Position numbers and translations under genes: made by a program | Notes under the pieces: generated by a model | Told to the model about the DNA's origin: nothing | What the model saw: the letters and a program-made list of their open reading frames with translations, nothing else | The model's database searches: none | Part shown: one piece after another, positions 1 through 9,466 of the stretch | Position numbering within the stretch: position 1 is the stretch's first letter | Layout of the letters: every line of letters begins with the position of its first letter | Assembly (NCBI GenBank): GCA_006503535.1 | Contig: QYRS01000013.1 | Span: 1,736,001 to 1,800,000 of the forward strand | From: Arthrinium phaeospermum | Taxonomy: Eukaryota; Ascomycota; Sordariomycetes; Amphisphaeriales; Apiosporaceae | Direction: 5' to 3' | Length of the DNA stretch: 64,000 bases

Positions 1-271
1 GTAGCTACTAGTCACCGATCCCCCATGCGCAACCAAACTTGGTGGATGCAAGAGGGGACAGGTGCTTTGTTTTCGTTCTGGGTGATCTTAAAAACACAAA
101 ATGGTCACGATCAACACAACAACTAGTCTCCCAAAAGCTGTCCAGCAATACCCTAGCCCACCCTTTGTAGCAAAACTGTGAGCTTTATTTTGTTTGTTGG
201 TCGATTCCCAAATCTCCGAATTTCCTGAATTCTCGGCGACCATACCCCTGATTTCTTCTCGTCCTCTCGTC
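1..271. other. Upstream flank of the Nudix gene
   Basis: No gene was recognised. The segment is the presumed promoter and 5' leader of the Nudix-fold gene. It includes an in-frame upstream ATG at 194 that might be an alternative start. Confidence 0.4.
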
Positions 272-1085
272 ATGGCTGCAGAGCCAACTCCCACCAAGCC
301 GGGGCCAAATGGCACCGGTACTCGCACCGAAGACCCCAAGAGCAACACCGTGGAAGTCCGAAGCGACGTTTACCGGACCCGAATCCTCCGCATCACCGCG
401 ACCTTCGACCCGCGCCTCTCGGCCTTCAAGATGCCCATCCCGACGCTGAACCTGCTGAATCCAGGGACCATGAAGCCTCTCGAAGTTTCCGCCCTCATCT
501 TCAACGCGCAAAGGGACAAAATCCTCCTCCTTCAACGAATACACGCCCCCAACACATGGGAGGTGCCCAGCTTCAGCATCTTCGACGGAGAGAAGAGCGC
601 GCTACACGCTGTCGTCCGTACCGTACACCAGTGCTCGTATGTTCACCTCCCCTAAAAAGAACCACCACCCCTGGCCTAGGACAAGGCAGTCGTAGGCTGA
701 CACGGCTCTGGTGTGATATTATAGGGGACAGATCGTCCGGAGCATTACCCGAGGAGCCGGATTCTACGAGTACATTTCCATTCCATCCTGGCCGCCGTGC
801 CGGCGTTACTGTTTCATCGTCGAGGTGGACCATCCCGAGGAGGAAGAGGTCGCGCTGTGGCTGGAGCTCTACCAGTCCTTTGCGTGGCTCACCGAGGAGG
901 AAGTCGACGAGGAGAAGTATGGCAGTGACAAAGCGCCGCTCGACTTCCACGCGCCCGCGCTCCGGTGGATCATCCAGAAGGCTTTTCGCACCGTGAGACA
1001 GCAACAACCACAGCTGCAACCACACCAATACCAATGGCCACGCCAACAAAAGAGGAAGGAGAGCCACCATATTGAGAGTGTTTAA
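272..1085 (+). CDS. Nudix-fold (NUDIX hydrolase-like) protein, two exons
   Basis: Exons 272..636 and 725..1085 give a 241-residue protein; donor GTATGT and an acceptor after ATTATAG keep frame. The segment around residues 70-110 has the Nudix layout: a strand (SALIFNAQRDKILLLQRI), then W-E-V-P and a loop-helix. The catalytic Nudix box, normally G-x5-E-x7-R-E-x-x-E-E-x-G, is degenerate: it reads DGEKSALHAVVRTVHQCSG, so the metal-binding glutamates of the REuxEE core are absent. The C-terminus is charged and Gln-rich. Similar short proteins are common in filamentous fungi and usually carry only a Nudix-domain label. An upstream in-frame ATG at 194 would add 26 residues; 272 was preferred because translation there starts MAAEPTPTKPG with good context (gtcATGG). 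Hydrolase activity is doubtful and the substrate unknown. Confidence 0.8.
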
Positions 1086-1432
1086 CTTGGGGGAACGTTT
1101 TGTCAAAGTTTGACCCTTTGCGCGAGGAAGGAAAGTGAATGTTGGGATATTACTCCTACGGTTTCTCTTGGTTTGGTATTCTTTCTAGGGAGGGAGATGG
1201 AGATGTCTTGGGTCTCAGGAGTTGGGTTGATGTGTACAAACGTCCAACTGTATGGATAGTGTTTGCTTTATACGATACATAGGTAGATGTGCTCCATGTA
1301 ATAGTGTCGGAACCGCCCAATCCGCGGCGTTTCACACCCTCAACTTTCCCTATTTGTTCCAAGCTTGAACTCTTGAAACAACTGAATCCTTCCAGTGCTG
1401 TGTCTTCATATTCGATGCCTTCTTCCCCCTCA
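1086..1432. other. Convergent intergenic spacer
   Basis: Spacer between the 3' ends of the Nudix gene and the secreted Cys-rich gene; presumably holds both 3' UTRs. Nothing else was recognised. Confidence 0.4.
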
Positions 1433-2092
1433 CTACACAGCCCAGTCGTACTCGCCCCCATACTCGGTCAGCCAGTAGCGGTAGGTGCCGCACTGGCTGT
1501 TGACGTCGGCGCAGTCCGAGTCCACGCCGCTCTTGCCTTGCTTGATGCACTGTCCCAACAGCGTCGCCGTCATGGTGTCAGCAATCTGGGCCGCGTTGCC
1601 CGAGTAGGAGCCCTGGACGGCGCAAACCTTGACCAGGCAGCTGCCCTCCCACCAATTCAAGCACAGGTTGTTCTGAACGGTGACGTTGCCCGGGTAGCCG
1701 TGAAGGTCGCCGATGGCAGTGACGCAGTCGTCGTACTTGGCTGTCGTGGACTGCCGAATTTCCGAACCCCGAAGTCAGCTTCTCACACTCTGTGGCCGCA
1801 GAAAGGGACACGAAAACAAAGTGCCGACTTGGGGACTTACCGCAAGGCACTGGCCCACGGACTTGGACGCAGTTGACTCGGTCGTTGAAAGTCTGCTGCT
1901 GGTCTTCATCACCTTGGCCGAAGAATCACGGTGTATGTCGTTCTCGGTGACTAAACCCTGAGGGCCGGAACCAGTGGCCGAGCGCCGGGTCACATGTGAC
2001 GATGTCCTTGACATCCGTGGTAGGTTTGGTGCGGCGGAGGCGAGCGGGAGCAGCAGGCCGACGGCGGCGGCAAAAATGGTTGTAAACTTCAT
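1433..2092 (-). CDS. Small secreted cysteine-rich protein (exon 1 frame uncertain)
   Basis: Model complement(1433..1750, 1841..2092), 189 residues. It begins with a clear signal peptide (MKFTTIFAAAVGLLLPLASA, then AP). The second exon carries a compact domain with seven cysteines and the string NWWEGSCLVKVCA, ending in a Tyr/Trp-rich tail (CGTYRYWLTEYGGEYDWAV). The intron has GTAAGT/CAG borders. In exon 1 a second frame also looks protein-like: it contains VKDIVTCDP and GDEDQQQTFNDRVNCVQV, is broken by one TGA, and joins the same exon 2 frame if the acceptor lies 10 bases further in (exon 2 from 1740). So exon 1 may be mis-modelled or the gene damaged. Family not recognised; size, signal and Cys content are those of an effector-like or antimicrobial-like secreted protein, which is inference only. 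Confidence 0.55.
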
Positions 2093-2863
2093 TTTGAATA
2101 AGGTGGAAGTCGTAAATGGAACTGATTGTAGGCAATAATAGGTCAAATCGTCTTTGCTGAGGATTCTTGGTCTAGTTGAACAGATTATTGATACGTATTG
2201 AAGCCAATACAGAAAGAAAGTTGGAGGGAGATGCAGAGGTCAACAGCATGCGGCTAATATCGAAGATGGAATCTGTGCCTGCCTGAATCAGTAGGTATTG
2301 ATGATCACGGTGACTGCTTCCTTCCCGAGAAGGCCAGATGTCAAATTGGTGGGACACAATGGTTGTAATTAGCTTCTTATTCGTAATACTAGCACGACTG
2401 ACCTTGAAACCCAGCCAGGAGGTGCACTTTGACAACGAGAGAAACCACCTGTACTTTTGTTTCTTGTCGACAAGCTGTTTGCAATTACTCGCTCGAAGCT
2501 TTCGAGGATGGAATCTTGTAAGCTCTAACTACATACATAGTGGGTTCCTTCCTGCAAGGCCCTGTGCCACTGCAATTGCCATGATGGGCTGCTGCCGAAA
2601 CCGCATAGAGACTGCGCCAAGGACTTACTGGTCCGCCCTGCCATTCGCAAGAGTTGGACACATAAACCTGCTGGCTTTGGGCCTCATTTATGCCTCGTGA
2701 AATAAGCATTGACACCCCTAATATCATCCTCCCCTTTCTGATTTTCAGACGATTTGCCTTGATCCCTGAAGGGTTCACATTGTCCCAGTAATTAGCCATC
2801 TTCCAAGATGTAGTTCAAGCCGTTTGCAAGACAGTGGACAATGCGTCCTGATTTTGCTCCCTT
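2093..2863. other. Intergenic region
   Basis: Lies upstream of the secreted Cys-rich gene and downstream of the RNA ligase, so it probably combines the promoter of the first and the 3' UTR of the second. No ORF with recognisable protein character was seen. Confidence 0.4.
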
Positions 2864-4006
2864 CTATTCTCCGATTCCGATCAAGTATGCGTTGGAGATG
2901 ACCTTGAAGCAACGGCCGTCATCGATGTTCTTGTATACAAGACCCTCCCGCGGCTTTCCAAAGATGCCGACGCCCTCGGCACGTTGAAGTAGCTCCTCTT
3001 GGCTTGTGGCGATGTCGTGAAGTCGATAATACCCTTTTACGGGCACATGCTTGAGACCCAGCTCTTGGGCCATCTTCTCCGTCTCGCGTGGGCCTAGGGC
3101 CGCTTGGGCGTCTATGTCGAAGATTCTGTAGACGTAGAAGTCGTGCTTGTCCCCGGTAAAGCCCTCGCGGTTCTTGTTGATGCTGGATCCGCAGAGCTCG
3201 CCTTGGATGGCGAGGTTCTTGCCCAAAGCTTCGAGCTTCTGGGGTAAGCTGTAGAAATCTGCAGCCCGCCAATAAAGGCAGCCAGGCTTCTTGGGAAGGT
3301 GGTGTTTGCGGGTGCAGACACCAAAACGGCCTTTGGGCATGTCGGCACGGTCATCCAAGGGGGGAAGCGCCTTGTACCAGGGTGTGTCACAACAGACAAA
3401 GTAGATGGTTTCGGCCGAACCATCCATCTTGACAGACTCTTGGTACACGGCGTCTTTGTACTTCGCCGTGAAGAGGTTGGGACAATTCTGTACCCGTTTA
3501 AGATCGCTCTTGGGCAAGAAAGCTGGGACCGGACCAAGCGAGTTGCCGATCTCTTTACCCCTAGCGGTGATGCGGTGTTCCCACTTCACGACCTTGAGCT
3601 CGGAGTCGAAGGACATGCCCATGACCTTCTGCATGGCCTCTTCTTTACTGGTATCCTCTTCGAGCTCGGCAATGACCTTGGTGATCTCGGGGAAGTCACT
3701 GAGCGGCATGATCAGCCCTTGTGAAACAGTTCTCTCCAGCTTCTTGGTCATGACATGGAACCCGAATTTGCCATTCCACATAATCGGGCTGCCATTGTGG
3801 ATGTGAGTCTTGGCGAGTGAGGCAAATCGGGCATCTGTGGCCGGCAAGAACGAGTCTACCTCGAAGTAGACGATGTAGTCACCCACGCGAGCGTTGCCCT
3901 GTTTCAAGCCGCATTCCCAGCCATCAACCTTGGCAAGTAGCAAGCCTTTGGTGACTGTGGGCTCCAACCGCGAGATTCTCCGGACACTGGCTAAGCTCCT
4001 TGCCAT
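2864..4006 (-). CDS. RNA ligase, DRB0094/Rnl5 (DraRnl/NgrRnl-like) family
   Basis: Intronless, 380 residues from the ATG at 4006; an in-frame ATG at 4072 would add 22 residues, but homology-like sequence begins with ARSLASVRRI. Residues about 1-110 resemble the N-terminal OB-type module of DraRnl-like ligases (VDGWECGLKQGNARVGDYIVYFEVDSFLP is typical). The nucleotidyltransferase domain follows with all signature motifs: motif I ESVKMDGS with the predicted adenylated Lys near 193, motif III QGELCG near 268, motif IIIa DFYVYRIFDID near 289, motif IV EGLVYK near 354, and motif V CFKVIS near 366. Family members ligate RNA 3'-OH/5'-PO4 ends using ATP, typically at nicks in duplexes; a repair role here is inference. 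No RNA kinase or phosphatase gene is adjacent. This is not the Trl1 tRNA ligase, which is much larger. Localisation unclear. Confidence 0.9.
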   Translation of the reverse strand: MARSLASVRRISRLEPTVTKGLLLAKVDGWECGLKQGNARVGDYIVYFEVDSFLPATDARFASLAKTHIHNGSPIMWNGKFGFHVMTKKLERTVSQGLIMPLSDFPEITKVIAELEEDTSKEEAMQKVMGMSFDSELKVVKWEHRITARGKEIGNSLGPVPAFLPKSDLKRVQNCPNLFTAKYKDAVYQESVKMDGSAETIYFVCCDTPWYKALPPLDDRADMPKGRFGVCTRKHHLPKKPGCLYWRAADFYSLPQKLEALGKNLAIQGELCGSSINKNREGFTGDKHDFYVYRIFDIDAQAALGPRETEKMAQELGLKHVPVKGYYRLHDIATSQEELLQRAEGVGIFGKPREGLVYKNIDDGRCFKVISNAYLIGIGE

Positions 4007-6122
4007 ACTGAAACTGTGCCCGGATAGTTTGTGGGTGTTGTGAAAAGCAGGATGATTGACAGGATTGTACACTCCGATAGGGGAACCAACGAATTACTCA
4101 GAAGGTTGCGGATCACGTTGAATGTTGGGGAGGTTGAACCAAGCGTGTTTTTCAGAATATTGGAAGGAAACAGGGTGATGGTACACGTACAAATAACTTG
4201 GGATATTAGGACTCAAAAAGCGGGATGTGTGGCCATGTCGCCCTGACGATAATCTGGTAGAGCGGGTCTCGATCAGTACCACTGAAGGCAACAGCCTGCC
4301 CCTCCAGATTATGACTCCTGTATTTTCACACAAACGGGGTAGCTTGAATGTTTAGGCAGGAAGGAATGACCGTTGACCCTGGCATTGGCCCCGCAGGCAA
4401 CCAGTTGAGAGCGTGGAACCTTATCCCGGGATGGGGGCCCAATACAGGTTTGGTTACCAGTTGGCTCGATGCTCGAGATGAATTGCAATCAGGTAGGTAG
4501 GTACCTTCCAGCTTCTGGGTAACGATACCTGACATTTCACAAATGACATTGTTACTGTGAGTTCTCCTGAGCACGTATTGGTCGGTTTCTACATCAATCC
4601 GGGGCCTGGAGGGACATATGACCCATTGCCTTTGGGCATTCAAGCAACATGCGGCTTTTGAAGATTACAATGATAAGAGTGTGCGGAGAGTGATAGGTTG
4701 TCTTTTCATTGACATGCCTGATGAACCTCCCCTGCTATATCATATTAATGACTTACATCAATCCGAGATGAGTTATGTGATTGCAGTCAAGAAGTCACCT
4801 CTCATATTTCACAGAAGAAAGACGAAGCTTTGGATATTAAATATTGCTCCTTCTGAGGGTATGCACAGTTTAAGAACATATTCATGATAATAGCCACCCC
4901 TTCCTCTGCTCTCGTCTATATTAATTAGAAGTTACTAACGAAGACATGCAATGCTTTAGGATATCTTCAGCTTAGGTGGCTATACCTATGTGCTTCCTAG
5001 CCACCACTTCCTTTAACACATGGCTCAAGAGACAGTACAAGATCTTCTTGGGTATGCATTTCCCTTTCTCTTAACCTCAATGCAACGCTAAAGGGGAACC
5101 TCGTCATGACAAGTATGAGGGAGGCAGTTCATTTCTGATTGTAGATAACCTAGAAACCCCGCGCAATATGAAACCACTGATACTGTAGAATAAGGTGCTT
5201 TGAATACGAAGCATGGCGGTGTACATTGATGTAAGCATGCCAAGACTGTTGTCTACCCGGGTCTGGATACGGAGCTTTCAAAGTGCAGAGATCACTCTAG
5301 GTAGGTAGGTAGGAATACAATACTTGCAGCGCCGTGTTATATGTGTACTTTGTTAAGGGGAAACTTGGGTCTTACCAGCTACAACATGAGGGACAGATAG
5401 AAAGATACGTTGTGTCGCTGGAGGATTTGCATGCTTGTAACAGAAGGGTCATTCGTAGATCAGCTGCGGAAAGGTTTTGTTAGTTGACCGCGAGTATTGA
5501 CAGTCCAGTTTGCCAAGACTCAGGAATCCCTGGAGCCTGGCGGATAGACATAATAATATGTTATATCTCTTATGGTTTCTTCCTTCCTCATTGTGTATCT
5601 ATCTACACGGCGCGTTGCATTACATCGGCTTCCGGGTCCATCGTGGAGTGGGATTAGAGTTGGCAAGGTTGGACAGGGCATTGCTTGGCCATCGGATCGG
5701 TTGGCCATTGTGTACGGTGTACCTGACAGGGGATCCCACCCCACGTAGACTTACCCTAGCCAAACACAGTGCCCCAAGCGACATTTCTCATGCAGGCTTA
5801 CTGTTCCGACAATACGGAGTTGGCCGTCCAAGACACAGTGTGTGCGCACCCACCCATGCACCATTGGAGCCGCCATGTCGTCATCCCCCAGCCAATTCCA
5901 ATTGATTCAGGTCCGAGAGCTTGGGCGAATGCGAAGCTCCGGCGCCAACCCCAACATCCTGTCCGTCAACGTCAACCGGCATCCATCCAGAATAGCAAGC
6001 TCGATTAGCTTCCAACCACTCTCTGGACTCTAACTTTACCTTACTCATAGCCTCCCTCTCCCTCCCTCTCTCTATCGTCCATCAACAAACAAACAAACCC
6101 AATCAATCACACTCTTCCCAAA
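4007..6122. other. Divergent intergenic region between RNA ligase and peroxiredoxin
   Basis: About 2.1 kb without a recognisable gene. The part near 4640-5450 looks AT-richer than the flanks. Short GTAG tandem motifs occur at 4491-4505 and 5298-5313. ORFs here lack domain character. The right end holds the CT-rich leader of the peroxiredoxin gene. Confidence 0.45.
6051..6077 (+). promoter_or_regulatory. CT-rich core promoter/leader tract
   Basis: A nearly pure pyrimidine stretch (CCTCCCTCTCCCTCC and continuing) ends about 45 bases before the peroxiredoxin ATG. CT-rich tracts just upstream of transcription starts are typical of highly expressed filamentous fungal genes; the promoter role is inferred. 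Confidence 0.5.
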
Positions 6123-6947
6123 ATGGCCTCCCGCGTCTTCCGTCCCCTGGCCACCAGCGCCAGCATGGCCGCCCGCGCCACCGCGGCCCCCGCCGCCGCC
6201 AGCACCCGCAGCTTCCACGCGACGCGGCGCTCGCTGGTGCAGGTGGGCGACAAGCTGCCGAACCTCGAGGTCCTGTGCGAGGCGTCGCCCGGCAACAAGG
6301 TGAACCTGCTCGACGAGTTCAAGAGCACGAAGGGCCTCGTCATCGGCGTCCCCGCCGCCTTCTCGGGCGCCTGCAGCCAGCAGCACGTCCCCGGCTACAT
6401 CCGCCACCCCAAGACCAAGGAGATCCTCGGCCTCGGCGGCAAGGTCGTCGTCGTCAGCGTCAACGACGCCTTTGTGTGAGTACTTTACCTTATCCGCCCA
6501 TTCGCAGCGCAATACAACATGGGCCCGAAACAGGAAGCTAATGTTACATGGCCTGGACAGCATGAACGCTTGGCACGAGCAGATGGACCCCGTCAAGGAG
6601 TCTGGAGTAAGTTGTTTTTTGTTCTTGTCCTTTATTCCGACTGCCCCCGATCCACCATGCTAACCTCAGCCCACCCCCCTCCAAAGATCCGATTCTTGGG
6701 CGACCCCACGGGCGAATTCACCCGTGCTCTGGACCTGGGCTTTGACGCCCCGGCCATCTTTGGCGGCATGCGCGGTAAGCGATATGCCCTGGTCATCGAG
6801 GATGGCAAGGTCAAGGAGGCCCACGTTGAGCCCGATAACACGGGAACCAATGGTAATTTATCACCGCCTCGAAACCCCATCATACGTGAGAAATGGGTTT
6901 GCTAATCTTGACTTCTAGTTTCTCTGGCGGAGAAGGTTCTGGGTTAA
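6123..6947 (+). CDS. Mitochondrial peroxiredoxin, Prx5/AhpC-TSA (Asp f 3-like) type
   Basis: Four exons, 6123..6475, 6561..6606, 6687..6852 and 6919..6947, encode 197 residues. The first ~40 residues are rich in Ala, Arg and Ser with no acidic residue (MASRVFRPLATSASMAARAT...FHATRRS), a classic mitochondrial presequence. The redoxin domain follows, with the peroxidatic cysteine in VPAAFSGACSQQHVPGY, then MNAWHEQMDP, DPTGEFTRALDLGF and RYALVIEDGKV. Prx5-type enzymes reduce H2O2 and alkyl hydroperoxides with thiols from thioredoxin or glutathione. The usual PGAFTPTCS signature is changed to PAAFSGACS; the catalytic Cys and neighbouring Pro are kept. One other Cys lies near the start of the domain (LEVLCEAS). 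A short final exon encodes VSLAEKVLG, the usual C-terminus. Splice phases are consistent throughout. Confidence 0.93.
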
Positions 6948-7688
6948 ACCAATTATCCATGCCCACATATACGTCGTTGTGGCCGTGATTTCGGTTCAAG
7001 TCTTTACCACAAATTCACAGTACATCAAGTAATGAAGAATACGATGAAGTATGCAAATGAGAATTCTATGATGGAGCCATCCCCAGCTGGCAAAGCTGCA
7101 TGCGCCCCTTCGAGTGTGTGAAAATGCGCTCATAGTACAGGAAGCGAATGATAGCTACAACGCCCAAGACGCCCGTAAATCTCCATAACCTCGCTAAACC
7201 CATGTGCCAGCCTTTCATGCTCATGAGTTGCACACTCAAAACATGTTGGATACGCCAATGCCTGAAGGAAATCTATGATGGCCCGCTACTAATATGTATC
7301 CTCCAGCTAAGAAGCCTTTCCTACGCTAGGTATAGTTAATTCGGGAGCCTCTGTTGCAAGGCATTTCTAGCAGCGTCTTATTGTCTGCGCGGATCTCATT
7401 GTCGTCCACTTTGGCCGTTTTTCAAATCAACATTAAAAGTCCACCGGCCTGATGGGCGCAAACAGTTAGTGGACACGTGCATAAAAATTAGGGATGGCGG
7501 ACATTATTAGCTCACTGGCACTGGCCAGATCTGTTGACAGTAGCCCCGAAAAGGGGCAGCATGGCCAACAAGGAAGATAAGGGGAACCATATAAAAGAAA
7601 CCCATCGAATTTCTATCAGCGCAAAACCAGGGGTAGTCGGGAGTGACCAAATGAAAACCAAGGTCGCCTGGAGCACTTTACTCCAAGC
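6948..7688. other. Convergent intergenic region
   Basis: Holds the 3' ends of the peroxiredoxin and RBR ligase genes. No gene or structured element was recognised. Confidence 0.4.
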
Positions 7689-9466
7689 TCACAGGTCGAA
7701 CAACATACCATTGGCGAGGTTTTCTGCTGTATCTTGCAACAAAATCAATCGTCGCTTGTTGCAGTACGACGTCTTGTCCATAATGTCGACCTTCAACTTC
7801 GAGTCGGCCAGTTCCGAAATAGGCTTCTCAAACATCTCCGACAGGTTCTCCACGGCGAGCTCGAGGTCTTTCTGGTTGTCTTCGAATATCTCTGTAAGAT
7901 TGTTTCGGGCCAGGTAAAAAGCGAAGGCGTACGTCCACTTAAGTGTCTGACGACACGTCTGCAGAGCTTGGGATGCTGAATTCAGGTATTGGACTTCGAT
8001 CCAAGACATGCCCGAGGCGGACTGGAGCTGGACCATCTTCTTCTCCGTCTTGGTATACATGTCCTTGTCCAAGCGTGCCGACTGCTCGTGATTTGCGTAT
8101 CGGTTGTAGTAATGCAGGTAACGCTCGAGAGAGACCCGGGACTTAGCCTGGGCATCACGAGCGTCTGTTCCACTCTTCTCCTCGAACCGGTTGCAGTTGT
8201 ACCAGCTCGTTCCGTGTTCGGACCACAGGCCCATGCACATCCAGCAGAACTCATGTTTGCACTTCCGGCATGTCATGTGGTTGCATCCGCCGTTCTTCTC
8301 TATAGTCGAATTGCATTTAGGACATTCTTTCGTGTTAGCCGAGATCCAGTTCGCCGTTTCGCTATCGTCGGCACATTTCTTGAGCCAGCGCTTGACCAAC
8401 TCGCAAGGGGCAGGTTGGTGATCGCTCAGGATGCATCCGAAACAAAACCGGTATCCACAGGCGCATGCTACGGTTGGCACCACTTTGTCGAGCTCCTTCT
8501 TCTTGATGCCGCATTCGACCGCGTTTTCGCAATCGGGGGCGGGGCACCACTTTAACGTGTCTTTGTCCTCCACGTAAGTCCGGTTCAGTAACTCTTGGTA
8601 CCTATCCGAGAGTTCTGGCGTAACAAGGAGATCAAGAGATCGAGCGTCAATGATGCGCGAGCATCCCTCAGCGGGGCACTGAATCCTGGCGGCCTCACCC
8701 TCTTCTCGGATCTTCTGGGTCAAGTAGTGGCGGTAGCAGTTCACGCAGTACCTATGCCCACACTTCATGGCAAAGCTCTGCAGTCCTTCGTCGTCGTCGC
8801 AGCAAATATCGCACATGAATTCGGACAGTGCTTCGAGCTGCGGGGGGTTAGCGACACTGGTGACGATGCCTGCTGCTTCCACGACCTTGTCCGAGTTATC
8901 CATGAAGTCCTCGATTAGGCGCTCCTTATTCCAACGGAAATGTCGGAGCAAGATGGCGGCATCCTCTTTGGACATCTCCAGGATCATGTTCACCTCATTC
9001 ATCATCTCTTCCTGTTGTTTCTGAATATCGCCAGGGCTATACACTTTGTAGCCCACGTCGTAAGCAACTGGTGTCTTTTGCTTCTGTAGCCCCAGGTCGG
9101 GTTCATCGTCGGGATCTTCGTCGAAGGCATCATCGAATTCTGTAAACCAAAAAGGCATTAGTCATCACGATTACAAGCATTCAATGGTTGCAGTACGATC
9201 GCTACTTTCAAGCAGACGGAGCGAGTTGAGTAGGGTCTGCCGTCATTGGGTGCCCAAACAATGACGGATCTACCGGCAACGGGCAGCAACGGGGAAATGA
9301 AATGGGATGCAGGACCGGGCGAGCCCAAATGGCAATGCGAACGACAAGAAGAGAGGGAAAAGGGGTGCTTACCATCGCCATTTGACATATCGTCGTTTTC
9401 ACTGTCATCGAGCATGATATCATCATCACTGCTCACAGTGGACAGGAAGTCTTCGTCGGAGTCCAT
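7689..9466 (-). CDS. RBR-type E3 ubiquitin ligase, Ariadne family
   Basis: Exons 9466..9373 and 9139..7689 (minus strand) give 514 residues; GTAAGC donor and TACAG acceptor, in phase. The acidic N-terminus (MDSDEDFLSTVSSDDD, DDAFDEDPDDEPD) and a UBA-like segment (residues about 85-115) are typical of Ariadne proteins. RING1 spans about 141-191 (MCDICCDDDEG...CGHRYCVNCYRHYL), IBR about 230-277 (CPAPDCENAV...CACGYRFCFGC) and RING2/Rcat about 304-335 (ECPKCNSTIEKNGGCNHMTC). The cysteine in GGCNHM, near residue 317, matches the catalytic Cys that accepts ubiquitin from E2. The remaining ~180 residues form the helical Ariadne domain (SLERYLHYYNRYANHEQSA). Human ARIH1 and Drosophila ariadne-1 share this layout. 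Function: ubiquitin transfer, probably on neddylated cullin-RING complexes by analogy. Confidence 0.95.
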
